A stretch of DNA of 40,235 nucleotides from CAZZIZ01 sp964654535 (GTDB lineage Bacteria > Bacteroidota > Bacteroidia > Chitinophagales > UBA2359): contig CAZZIZ010000007.1 of assembly GCA_964654535.1 (NCBI GenBank), positions 1 through 40,235 on the forward strand. Reading direction: 5' to 3'. The position numbers were made by a program, and so were the translations under genes. Below are positions 31,176-39,231 of the stretch, piece after piece; position 1 is the first letter of the stretch; each line of letters begins with the position of its first letter. The notes beneath the pieces were generated by a model. That model ran no database searches. It was given only the letters and a program-made list of their open reading frames with translations, and had not been told where the DNA came from.

Positions 31176-32628
31176 GTCGCAAAATATAGTCGACACACTT
31201 TTTTCTAGAATTGGTCCTGGTGGTATGTTTGCTGCCTTTGCCAGTTTGGTTACGTTGTGTGCTTGGGCGGCTGTGTTTTTTCAATTCAACTTGGTTTTGT
31301 TGCTGCCCGTTTTATTACTGGGGGCAGTCTATTTTCTCTATGACTTTCGAAGTCTGTTTTATTTTCTGTTTGCCCTTATTCCTTTTTCGACGGAAATAAC
31401 TTTAGGCTCGCTGGGCACGAACTTCCCATCAGAACCTATGATGTTGATACTGATGGTCGGTACGCTCTTGTTGACTTTTATGAAAAAGGATATGGTGCGA
31501 CTGGCATATTTAACGCACCCGCTGATTATTCTCTTACTCCTGCATTTGGGTTGGATCTTGATCGCGGCTATCCAATCTGAAATGTTTTTGGTGTCTTTTA
31601 AATATTGGCTGGCCAAGACTTGGTATTATACGGTTTTTGTTTTCTTAGCGGCTCACCTTATTCGCAATTGGAAGCACTTTGAGCCTTTGTTTTGGATACT
31701 TAATGTTTCTCTAGGCCTGGCAGTGTTGTACGTATTGGCAAGACATTCTCAGTATGGTTTTCACTTTGAGTTTGTAAATAAATCTGTCTGGCCAATTTTT
31801 AGAAACCATGTTGACTATGCCGTTATGCTGGCGGTACTTTTTCCATACCTGTTTTTTTTAAGGAGAAACTTTAGAGCTGGTGGTTTACAGCGTTTGTTGG
31901 TTGATGGTCTGCTTATTCTTTTTGGACTGGGGATTGTTTTTTCCTATACTAGAGCTGCTTATGTTTCTCTAATGATTATCCCTGTAGTCTATTTGGTGGT
32001 ACGTTGGCGACTGGTCATTCCCGCTACTTTATTGAGCATAGTGGGTTTTGTTGCCCTTTTTGGTTTTTTGGCGAAGGACAATAGGTACTTAGATTTTTCT
32101 ACGTCTGAGGATACGGTCTATCACCTGAACTGGTCGGATCACTTAACTGCAACTTTTGAGTTAAAGGATATGTCCACGATGGAGCGCTTCTACAGATGGA
32201 TCGCTGCGGTGCGCATGATTCCAGAAGTTCCTATAACGGGTAACGGTCCTTCGACTTTTTATCATTTGTACAAGCCTTACACGGTTCGGACATTTAAAAC
32301 CTACGTAAGCAACAATGAGGACAAATCTACGACGCACAATTACTACTTAATGATTTTGGTTGAGCAGGGTTGGATTGGCCTAACGCTCTTTGTGCTAATA
32401 CTCCTTATGTTTTTGGCCAAGGCGCAGGAGGTTTATCACCGTGACATAAGTCCAGAACATAAACAGTTGTTGATGGCTATGCTGGTTTCTTCAGTAATAG
32501 TAGCGGTGAACAATCTAATGGCGGATTTGATTGAAGTGGACAAGGTGGGCTCTTTTTACTTTTTGCATATAGCGCTCTTGATTAATTTGGACATTGATTC
32601 AAAAGAATTAGAAGAAAAAAGAGTGTAG
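31168..32628 (+). CDS. O-antigen ligase/polymerase family membrane protein (Wzy/WaaL-like)
   Basis: 486 residues with ten or more hydrophobic segments. The large periplasmic loop near residues 310-400 contains MIPEVPITGNGPSTFYHLYK, followed by STTHNYYLMILVEQGWIGLT, the family's G-x-G-x-x-x-F and H-N motifs. Members either polymerise repeat units (Wzy) or ligate O-antigen to lipid A (WaaL); sequence alone does not decide. The ATG at 31168 overlaps the end of the Wzz-like gene by 8 nt, which points to coupled expression and favours a polymerase. No glycosyltransferases occur in the window. Confidence 0.85.
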   Translation: MPRSQNIVDTLFSRIGPGGMFAAFASLVTLCAWAAVFFQFNLVLLLPVLLLGAVYFLYDFRSLFYFLFALIPFSTEITLGSLGTNFPSEPMMLILMVGTLLLTFMKKDMVRLAYLTHPLIILLLLHLGWILIAAIQSEMFLVSFKYWLAKTWYYTVFVFLAAHLIRNWKHFEPLFWILNVSLGLAVLYVLARHSQYGFHFEFVNKSVWPIFRNHVDYAVMLAVLFPYLFFLRRNFRAGGLQRLLVDGLLILFGLGIVFSYTRAAYVSLMIIPVVYLVVRWRLVIPATLLSIVGFVALFGFLAKDNRYLDFSTSEDTVYHLNWSDHLTATFELKDMSTMERFYRWIAAVRMIPEVPITGNGPSTFYHLYKPYTVRTFKTYVSNNEDKSTTHNYYLMILVEQGWIGLTLFVLILLMFLAKAQEVYHRDISPEHKQLLMAMLVSSVIVAVNNLMADLIEVDKVGSFYFLHIALLINLDIDSKELEEKRV

Positions 32629-32651
32629 TATTGTCTAAAATAATTTATTGA

Positions 32652-33131
32652 ATGAAGTTTTTTTTATCACGTACTTGTTTTGTTGTTTTTTGCTTGCTGG
32701 CTTTGTTTTCATGTAATCCCTCAACTATAAAAACAGAGTTTTTGGATATGGAAACACTAAGTGAAACTGAGTTTAAGGTTTCGAGCTACGAGGGAAGCCC
32801 TGTGTTTTTAAATCTTTGGGCGACTTGGTGCAAGCCTTGTGTGGAAGAGTTTCCGTCTGTTCAGAAAATGAAAACGGAAATGGAAAAAGAGGGTTGGAAG
32901 TTTGTTATCGTGAGCGACGAGAAGATTGACAAAATAAAGGGCTTCAAAAGTAGAATGCCCTACGACTTCGACTACTATCATATGAAAAAGCGCTTTTCGG
33001 AATTTGGAGTGAACTCAATTCCGCAAACCTATATACTGAACAAAAAGGGTGAGGTAGTCATGTCTTATATGGGAGGAATGGATTGGAATTCCGAAGCTAA
33101 TAAAAATGAACTTCGAGACTTGATCAAATAG
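32652..33131 (+). CDS. TlpA/ResA-like thioredoxin-fold lipoprotein
   Basis: 159 residues. MKFFLSRTCFVVFCLLALFS is a lipoprotein signal with C21 as the acylated cysteine (LFSC). The thioredoxin fold follows, with the redox motif WATWCKPC (C60, C63), VEEFPSVQKM and the cis-proline segment NSIPQTYIL. Such proteins exchange thiols in the periplasm, often in cytochrome c maturation or protein quality control; here its job is not clear. It begins 23 nt after the polymerase gene and ends 2 nt before the TIGR03032 gene, so it sits inside an operon with them. Confidence 0.9.
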   Translation: MKFFLSRTCFVVFCLLALFSCNPSTIKTEFLDMETLSETEFKVSSYEGSPVFLNLWATWCKPCVEEFPSVQKMKTEMEKEGWKFVIVSDEKIDKIKGFKSRMPYDFDYYHMKKRFSEFGVNSIPQTYILNKKGEVVMSYMGGMDWNSEANKNELRDLIK

Positions 33132-33133
33132 TT

Positions 33134-34204
33134 ATGTCTCAAGCGCCAGCGCCATTTGCGATACAGTATTCTCCGAATGTACCAGAGCTCTTAACGCAAC
33201 TTAAGTGTACTTTGGCTTTGAGCACCTATCAGGCAGGGAAGCTGGTTTTTCTTTCTGCCAAGGACGAGAACACTTTGGTGCAATTACCCCGAAACTTTTT
33301 GAAGCCGATGGGAATCGCTGAGCACGCTACCAAAGACAAATTAGCGGTAGCATGTAAAGATGAAGTCGTAGTGTTTGCGAACTCACCTGATCTTGCACAT
33401 CATTATCCGAAGCAACCAAAGAAATATGATGCCTTGTACATGCCGCGATGTACCTATCATACCGCTGGGCTAGATATACATGACTTGCGATATGGAGGTG
33501 ATAAACTATATGCCGTCAATACACTTTTCTCTTGCATCGTAGAATTGGACGACGATTATAATTTCCGTCCTTATTGGCAGCCTCCCTTCATTGACAAATT
33601 GGTTTCAGAAGACCGTTGCCACTTAAACGGAATGGCGATGCGCGATGGGAAGCCGATTTATGCTTCTGCATTTAATACAGGAAACACGCCGCGTAGTTGG
33701 AAAGAGAATATTACCACGACTGGAGTGATAATGGATATGGAAAGCAATGAGCAAGTCGCACGAGGATTGGCTATGCCGCACTCGCCGAGGATTTTCAATG
33801 AGCAACTCTTTGTTTTGTTATCGGCTACAGGGGAGTTGGTGCGCGTAGATATTGCAAATGGAAAGTACGATCCGGTATGCAAAATTGGCGGCTTCGTTCG
33901 AGGTATGTCAATTTGTGAAGACTACTTGTTTGTTGGAATAAACAAGCTGCGCAAAAACTCTTCCACCTTTGCCAAGTTGCCTTTTGCCGATGCAGCGGAC
34001 AAAGCAGGGATAGTTATAGTGCATTTACCTACGGGCAGTATTGCTGGACAAATTATTTACCGTAGTTCGGTAGATGAAATTTATGACGTACACGTTTTGA
34101 AAAACAAGCTCCGCCCGAATATTCTGAATACTATGACCGACGACCATAAAATGGGGGTTATGATTCCAGATACGACTTATTGGGGGCGTAAGGACCAGAC
34201 CTAG
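33134..34204 (+). CDS. TIGR03032 family protein
   Basis: 356 residues, no signal peptide, starting 2 nt after the TlpA-like gene. Recognised by FAIQYSPNVPELLTQLKCT, LALSTYQAGKLVFLSA, LPRNFLKPMGIA, YMPRCTYHTAGLDIHDL and MPHSPRIFNEQLFVL. Length and motifs are typical of the family, which has a repeated-strand (propeller-like) pattern and no established reaction. In other genomes such genes are often seen near large secreted or surface protein genes; that association is from memory. Here it closes a run with polysaccharide genes. Confidence 0.85.
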   Translation: MSQAPAPFAIQYSPNVPELLTQLKCTLALSTYQAGKLVFLSAKDENTLVQLPRNFLKPMGIAEHATKDKLAVACKDEVVVFANSPDLAHHYPKQPKKYDALYMPRCTYHTAGLDIHDLRYGGDKLYAVNTLFSCIVELDDDYNFRPYWQPPFIDKLVSEDRCHLNGMAMRDGKPIYASAFNTGNTPRSWKENITTTGVIMDMESNEQVARGLAMPHSPRIFNEQLFVLLSATGELVRVDIANGKYDPVCKIGGFVRGMSICEDYLFVGINKLRKNSSTFAKLPFADAADKAGIVIVHLPTGSIAGQIIYRSSVDEIYDVHVLKNKLRPNILNTMTDDHKMGVMIPDTTYWGRKDQT

Positions 34205-34257
34205 TCAGGCAACTTCAGTTTTAATCTTTTCGAATTGGCTATTTTAGAAGCTTTAAT

Positions 34258-35655
34258 ATGAAAAGGAAATTTCACGCTAGAAAGCAAAGACAACTAAAGT
34301 ATCTCGGGAAACTTTTGGACCGTTTATCCAGAAATGGTATTCGTAGTGAACAATTCCTGAGCATTCGAAAAAAGATCAAGTGCCTGTGCAACGAACTTGG
34401 GGTTTTCTTTTCGGCGCAGAAGCTTATTAAAATACTGGGTAGAGGAGCCTTGCTCCTCGGCCTAGGATTAACAACAAACGGATTGCTGGCCCAGCAATAT
34501 GGCAACCCACAGATAAATAGATTTGATTTAGAGCCAGACTCTTTGTTCACCTTAGTCAGTCCCACCTTCTTCGATATGGATGCCGACGGAGACTTAGATA
34601 TATTCATAGTACAAGCTACTCAATACGGTGTCAATTCCGATTTTGAATATTTTGAAAATGTCGGCTCTGCCGAAGAAGCGTCTTATACTTCAAAAACTGT
34701 AAATCCTTTTAATCTAGTTCCTGTTTCGGGAGGGCTAACAGGCTTCTTTCCGACCCTAGGTGATTTAGATGGCGATGGTGATGCCGACGTAATAATCGCG
34801 GCTTGGGATGGCGATCTTAACAGCGAAGAATCGGAAATACATTTTTATGAGAATGTAGGCAGCGCAGAACAAGCAAATTTTGCAGGAGTAGTTATTAATC
34901 CTTTTGGTTTGGAGTTTGTTGGACAAGCTAATCACTTAACCGACCTAGATGGCGATGGAGACTTAGACTTGCTTACAGGTGAGTACAGCGAGGATTATGA
35001 AACCGTTGTCAACTTTGCTGAAAATATTGGAACGGCGGACGATCCATCTTTTGCGGAAGCAGTGCAATTGGATTTGCCGAACCCATTTCCGAATTATGCG
35101 ATCAACATGCCTACCTCTGGAGATTTTGACAGCGATGGCGATATGGATTTAATGGTTGGCGGATCTGCTTATCTCTACAACGGTGATCTCAACAGATACT
35201 CAAGCCTGTTTTACTTTGCCAATAATGGCGACGGTACCTTTAACGAAACCATACCTAATCCCTATGGTTTGTCAGGTATTCCGGAGTCTTTCATTGCCCC
35301 GGCTTTGGTAGACATAGATAACGATGGTGACTTAGATGTCTTTTCTTACCTAAATAATTTCGATACTGGAGTAGCGCTTTATCTTTTCTTTGAAAACACG
35401 GATGAACTTAGTGGAATAGAAGAGTTGCATTTTCAAATGCAAATCTTTCCGAACCCTACGAATGATGAGATTCAAATTCGCAGCGAAGTAGAAATCGAGC
35501 AAATAGAAATAATAGACCTTACTGGAAAAGTACAAAAGCTTATCCGACAAGTCGAAAGCAGTATTTCCTTGTCCGGTCTTTCTCCTGGTGTCTATATTCT
35601 TAAAGCCCAGGGTTTAGATGGAAGCTACAGTGTGCAGAAAATAGAGAAACAGTAG
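34258..35655 (+). CDS. FG-GAP/VCBS repeat T9SS cargo with long basic N-terminal leader
   Basis: 465 residues. The hydrophobic signal core (ALLLGLGLTTNGLLA) does not start until about residue 61. It is preceded by a strongly basic, helical leader of about 60 residues (MKRKFHARKQRQLKYLGKLL, then RNGIRSEQFLSIRKK and AQKLIKILGR). After it come at least five FG-GAP/VCBS calcium loops: DMDADGDLD, DLDGDGDAD, DLDGDGDLD, DFDSDGDMD and DIDNDGDLD, as expected for an integrin-like beta-propeller. A type A sorting domain closes the protein (QIFPNPTNDEIQI, GLSPGVYILKAQGLDG). The start ATG at 34258 is the only reasonable one before the leader. A terminator follows. Confidence 0.87.
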   Translation: MKRKFHARKQRQLKYLGKLLDRLSRNGIRSEQFLSIRKKIKCLCNELGVFFSAQKLIKILGRGALLLGLGLTTNGLLAQQYGNPQINRFDLEPDSLFTLVSPTFFDMDADGDLDIFIVQATQYGVNSDFEYFENVGSAEEASYTSKTVNPFNLVPVSGGLTGFFPTLGDLDGDGDADVIIAAWDGDLNSEESEIHFYENVGSAEQANFAGVVINPFGLEFVGQANHLTDLDGDGDLDLLTGEYSEDYETVVNFAENIGTADDPSFAEAVQLDLPNPFPNYAINMPTSGDFDSDGDMDLMVGGSAYLYNGDLNRYSSLFYFANNGDGTFNETIPNPYGLSGIPESFIAPALVDIDNDGDLDVFSYLNNFDTGVALYLFFENTDELSGIEELHFQMQIFPNPTNDEIQIRSEVEIEQIEIIDLTGKVQKLIRQVESSISLSGLSPGVYILKAQGLDGSYSVQKIEKQ

Positions 35656-35674
35656 GTACGAACAACAAATACTA

Positions 35675-35706
35675 TAAAAAAGCAGAGGCCACGCCGCTGC
35701 TTTTTT
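35675..35706 (+). terminator. Intrinsic terminator
   Basis: A-run then GCAG-A-GGC (35682-35689), loop CAC, GCC-G-CTGC (35693-35700) and a T-run (35701-35706). The A-run makes it usable in both directions, but only the upstream gene needs it. Confidence 0.85.
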
Positions 35707-35793
35707 ATTTACACACGTTTTTAAACAACATTACACCTAAAGCGTAAATTTTTCACTTATAAAAGAGAAGCGCGAATTGCTATTTTAGCCGCT

Positions 35794-37539
35794 ATGAAAA
35801 AACTAGTATGTATCCTCTTTGCCTTGCTCGCTTGTGCACCGCAAATGGAGGCGCAGAAAAGCAACGATCAACTTAGGACTTTGTTCAAGTCTTATTACTT
35901 AGATCAAATGGAGCAGTTTCCAGAGTGGGCCTCTTACAATGGTATCCATACCAACTCCGATAAGTTAACCGACAACAGTCTCTCCGCTATCCAAAAACGC
36001 AGAGCCCAGCAGAAAGTATGGTTAAAAACCTTGGGCGAAACTGATTATAAATCCCTGTCCGCTGCCGACAAGCTAAACTACGACCTCTTTGAAGCAATGA
36101 TAATGCAAGAGCTCAATGGAGATAAGTTCAAAGATTACTTAACGCCAGTAGGGCAGCAAGGAGGAATCCATTTGCAGTTTCCGCAAATCATAGAATACCA
36201 ACCAGTTTCAACGCAAGCAGATATAGACAAGTACTTCACGCGACTAAAAGCATTTCCGCAGGCAGTGGAAGTAGCTATTGGCCATATGCAAAACGGTCTC
36301 GAAGAAGGAATAGTGCCGCCGCATTTTTTAATGAATCAGGTAGTCGATCAAATCAACAACATCAAAAATGTACCAGTTGCAGAAATGCCTTTTATGAGCG
36401 TCTTCGAAAAAGAGAATGACTTAGACGAAACCGAACTAGCTGCAGCCAAAGAAGCTTGTGCCGAAATACTAGTTAACGAAGTAGTTCCGGCCTACGAACA
36501 ACTCGCTGCTTTTATGAAGGACGACTACATTCCAAATTGCAGAAAAGAAGCAGGCATCTGGTCGTTGCCTCAGGGAGAAGAGCGTTATGCCTACGCAGTA
36601 AAGTATCACACCAGTACTGACTTAACGCCCGACGAGATTTTTGATATCGGCAACGCAGAAGTAAAGCGTATCAAAGCTGAAATGGATAAGGTCAAAGATG
36701 AAATAGGCTTCAAAGGAAGCCTACAAGAATTTGTCAAAGACCTGCGCAGCAATCCAAAATATTATTACGAAACCAAAGAACCAATGATGGCCGAGTACCG
36801 ACGCATACTAGCCATTATGGATAAGCAACTGCCGGATATTTTCGGTATCCTGCCAGAAGCGCCCTATGATTTAAAAGAAATGGAAGCCTACCGCGCTAAA
36901 TCTGCGCCGCAAGCCTACTATTATGCTGCACCCGAAGACCGATCGCGTCCTGGCTACTTTTACGTCAACACCACTAACCTTCCTGCACGTCCTAAATACA
37001 CTATGACCGCCTTGGCACTGCACGAAGCAGTGCCCGGCCATCACTTGCAAATAGCCATTGCCCAAGAGCTAAAAGGCATGCCCTGGTTCCGCCGCGAGTA
37101 CAATGTAACCGCCTACGTAGAAGGCTGGGGTTTATACGCCGAGTACCTCGGGTATGAAACCAATATGTACGAAGACCCACTGCAACATTTCGGCGCCTTA
37201 ACTTTCGAAATGTGGCGAGCCTGCCGACTAGTTGTCGATGTAGGAATACATCATAAAAAATGGCAACGCGACGAAGCCGTGCGCTTTATGTTAGAAAACA
37301 CACCCAACTCAGAAGCCGATATTCGCTCCGAAGTTGATCGCTATATCTCTTGGCCAGGACAAGCACTGGCCTACAAAATTGGTGAGCTGAAACTTAAAGA
37401 GCTCCGACAAAAAGCAGAACGAGAGATGGGCAACAAGTTCGATCTTAAAGCCTTCCACGATTGCGTTCTAGAAAATGGCGCCATCCCACTTTCCTTACTC
37501 GAAGAAAAAGTAAACCAGTGGATACGTTCCACAAAATAA
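35794..37539 (+). CDS. DUF885 family protein, peptidase-like lipoprotein
   Basis: 581 residues. The start MKKLVCILFALLACAPQ shows a lipobox (LLAC), so it is probably anchored in the envelope. The DUF885 family mark is HEAVPGHH (residues 410-417), a zinc-binding-like motif, followed 20-30 residues later by YNVTAYVEGWGLYAEYLGYE with the glutamates expected of an HExxH-type metallopeptidase partner. Also visible are FYVNTTNLPARPKY and the C-terminal YISWPGQALAYKIGELKLKE. Members are thought to be metallopeptidases but few are characterised. A small lipoprotein gene follows after 7 nt, so both are probably in one transcript. TATTTTAG at 35779-35786 is an imperfect -7 box just before the start. 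Confidence 0.9.
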   Translation: MKKLVCILFALLACAPQMEAQKSNDQLRTLFKSYYLDQMEQFPEWASYNGIHTNSDKLTDNSLSAIQKRRAQQKVWLKTLGETDYKSLSAADKLNYDLFEAMIMQELNGDKFKDYLTPVGQQGGIHLQFPQIIEYQPVSTQADIDKYFTRLKAFPQAVEVAIGHMQNGLEEGIVPPHFLMNQVVDQINNIKNVPVAEMPFMSVFEKENDLDETELAAAKEACAEILVNEVVPAYEQLAAFMKDDYIPNCRKEAGIWSLPQGEERYAYAVKYHTSTDLTPDEIFDIGNAEVKRIKAEMDKVKDEIGFKGSLQEFVKDLRSNPKYYYETKEPMMAEYRRILAIMDKQLPDIFGILPEAPYDLKEMEAYRAKSAPQAYYYAAPEDRSRPGYFYVNTTNLPARPKYTMTALALHEAVPGHHLQIAIAQELKGMPWFRREYNVTAYVEGWGLYAEYLGYETNMYEDPLQHFGALTFEMWRACRLVVDVGIHHKKWQRDEAVRFMLENTPNSEADIRSEVDRYISWPGQALAYKIGELKLKELRQKAEREMGNKFDLKAFHDCVLENGAIPLSLLEEKVNQWIRSTK

Positions 37540-37546
37540 TTTCAAA

Positions 37547-38053
37547 ATGAAAAAGCAATTTCTCATCCTCCCACTTTTACTCCTATGTGTACTTGTGCTC
37601 AATTCCTGTGCAGCTAAAAAACGACTGGCAAAACTCAAAGCACATCAAACTATGTTGGCCAGAGTGAGTGCCGATGAGAACATGAGTCCCGAAGCCAAAC
37701 TAGATTCGCTCGCCACGAGTTTTGTCAAAATGATGGACGAAGGCTTGAGCATAACCAATCCGAAAGCGGGAGCGGCTTACGTCAAACAATACAATGCGCT
37801 CAACAAAGAAGCCATCAATTCCATCGTCGATCAAGTCGTCGATTACAGCGCCAATCTCAAAAAGTCAGATCGTACCAAAGCCGCGCTGCGTATGGTCGGA
37901 AAACCCTATGCCAAGGATCTCGTGAGTCTTATGCCGAAGTTTAGAAAAAAGTACGCGCAGATAAAATTCGTGGCCGCCCTTACAAAAAAGGTGCGCAAGG
38001 GTTTTGGCAGTTTTGGAGGCAGTCTGATGGGAAGTATTTTAGAAAACTTGTAA
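37547..38053 (+). CDS. Small lipoprotein, function unknown
   Basis: 168 residues beginning MKKQFLILPLLLLCVLVLNS and then the acylated cysteine (LNSC, C21). The mature part is lysine-rich and helical (for example RTKAALRMVGKPYAKDLVSL and FVAALTKKVRKGFGSF) with a glycine-rich end. I recognise no family. It begins 7 nt after the DUF885 stop, so the two should be cotranscribed. Repeat copy 5 starts 7 nt after its stop codon. Confidence 0.8.
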   Translation: MKKQFLILPLLLLCVLVLNSCAAKKRLAKLKAHQTMLARVSADENMSPEAKLDSLATSFVKMMDEGLSITNPKAGAAYVKQYNALNKEAINSIVDQVVDYSANLKKSDRTKAALRMVGKPYAKDLVSLMPKFRKKYAQIKFVAALTKKVRKGFGSFGGSLMGSILENL

Positions 38054-38060
38054 ATAATTT

Positions 38061-38251
38061 GGGCGTGCCCCCGTATCTCCCAGTCCTGCTTGTTGGTCAG
38101 GGAACCAACAAGGGACTGGGAGATACGGGGTCGGGCTTTCGGCCGTCGCTCTGTTCTGTAAAAAGCAAAAAGTTCTTCTAGCTCTTGGGAGCTAAGAACT
38201 TATCTTGCTTTTTCCAACAGGAGCTCCACATAGGCCTCTATCCCTCACGCG
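38061..38251 (+). repeat. Dispersed two-hairpin intergenic element, copy 5 (best preserved)
   Basis: Order: GGGCGTGCCC (38061-38070), hairpin 1 (38069-38130), GGTCGGGCTTTCGGCCGTCG with CTCTGTTCTG, hairpin 2 (38160-38213), AACAGGAGCTCCACATAGG, then CCTCTATCCCTCACGCG. Hairpin 1 pairs 18 bp without mismatch (CCCCGTATCTCCCAGTCC with its complement) and 8 more (TTGTTGGT/ACCAACAA). Hairpin 2 pairs AAAAAGCAA/TTGCTTTTT, AGTTCTT/AAGAACT and AGCTC/GAGCT. The flanks GCTCTGTT and AACAGGAGC can pair below hairpin 2. It begins 7 nt after the preceding stop codon and ends 13 nt before the DUF952 start. Confidence 0.88.
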
Positions 38252-38264
38252 AAAAAACCCCTCG

Positions 38265-38597
38265 ATGTACATCTACCACATAACCGACACTAAAACTTGG
38301 GCGGAAGCGAGTCAGAAAAAATCCTACGACTACTGCAGTTTGAAAACGGAAGGCTTTATTCATTGCTCGACAGACCAACAATACGTCGATGTCGCCAACC
38401 GCTTGTTTAAGGGGCGTAGAGATTTAGTTCTTCTAAGATTGATTGAGAAAGAAATCAGTAGCAAGCTTGTTTACGAAAACCTAGAAGGCGGAGCAAATCA
38501 GTTTCCTCATATTTATGGCCCAATCAATCTGGATGCGGTTAACGAAGTCATAAAATTTAGGCCCAGTGAAAATGGACTATTTGACACGGTTCACTAA
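38265..38597 (+). CDS. DUF952 domain-containing protein
   Basis: 110 residues from the ATG at 38265 (MYIYHITDTKTWAEASQKKS); the longer frame back to 38205 runs into repeat copy 5 and is not coding. The family shows here as YCSLKTEGFIHCSTDQQYVD, RRDLVLLRLIEKEI and FPHIYGPINLDAVNEV. Length is standard for these small, mostly uncharacterised cytoplasmic proteins. The CIA30 gene follows after 11 nt. Confidence 0.9.
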   Translation: MYIYHITDTKTWAEASQKKSYDYCSLKTEGFIHCSTDQQYVDVANRLFKGRRDLVLLRLIEKEISSKLVYENLEGGANQFPHIYGPINLDAVNEVIKFRPSENGLFDTVH

Positions 38598-38608
38598 TTT
38601 TGACCTAG

Positions 38609-39142
38609 ATGCTGTTACGCTTGTTGCTTTTTATAATCCTATTTCCTTTACCAGTGACCCAAACAATATTTGATTTCAAAAAAGACGCCGACCTACAAAA
38701 ATGGGTCATCGTGAACGACGTCGTTATGGGCGGGCGCTCAGAAGCAAGCATCAGCCTTGATCCAGAAGGCAATGGTGTTTATGAAGGCCTAGTATCTCTT
38801 AAGAACAATGGAGGTTTTTCTTCATTGCGCTATAACGCACCTAGAACTGCCATTGGCGAACACAGCAAGGTCTACCTGCGCTTGCGCGGAGATGCCAAAG
38901 CGTATCAGTTTAGAATGAAAGCTGATCGAGAAGATAGACATGCTTATGTGTTTCGATTTCCAACCACTGGTGAGTGGCAAGAAATAGAAATTCCACTTAA
39001 AGACCTGCATCCAACCTTTAGAGGAAGAAGCCTCGATATGTCGAACTTCGAGAGCACGCACTTTGAAGAAATCGCTTTTCTTATTGGCAACAAAAAGCAA
39101 GAAGCGTTCAAGTTGCTGATTGATAAAATTGAACTGAGGTAA
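38609..39142 (+). CDS. CIA30 family protein
   Basis: 177 residues with an N-terminal hydrophobic segment (MLLRLLLFIILFPLPVTQ) that may serve as a signal peptide. The CIA30 (complex I intermediate-associated protein 30) fold is a beta-sandwich; diagnostic stretches are KWVIVNDVVMGGRSEA, FSSLRYNAPRT, LRLRGDAKAYQFRMKADR and IEIPLKDLHPTFRGR. The bacterial role is unknown; a carbohydrate- or partner-binding sandwich is usual. TAATTTTG at 38595-38602 fits the -7 consensus and overlaps the DUF952 stop codon, so the gene may also have its own promoter. Confidence 0.88.
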   Translation: MLLRLLLFIILFPLPVTQTIFDFKKDADLQKWVIVNDVVMGGRSEASISLDPEGNGVYEGLVSLKNNGGFSSLRYNAPRTAIGEHSKVYLRLRGDAKAYQFRMKADREDRHAYVFRFPTTGEWQEIEIPLKDLHPTFRGRSLDMSNFESTHFEEIAFLIGNKKQEAFKLLIDKIELR

Positions 39143-39231
39143 GCACTCTTTTTCCTGACTTCCACTGAAATTTGTCTTTTTTCACCTAAGTGAAGTGGTA
39201 TACATTTGAGTATCAATCAAACTTAGAGGAT

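Noticed and set aside
38205..38264. N-terminal extension of the DUF952 gene
   Set aside because: The extra codons come from repeat copy 5, and the family begins at the ATG at 38265.
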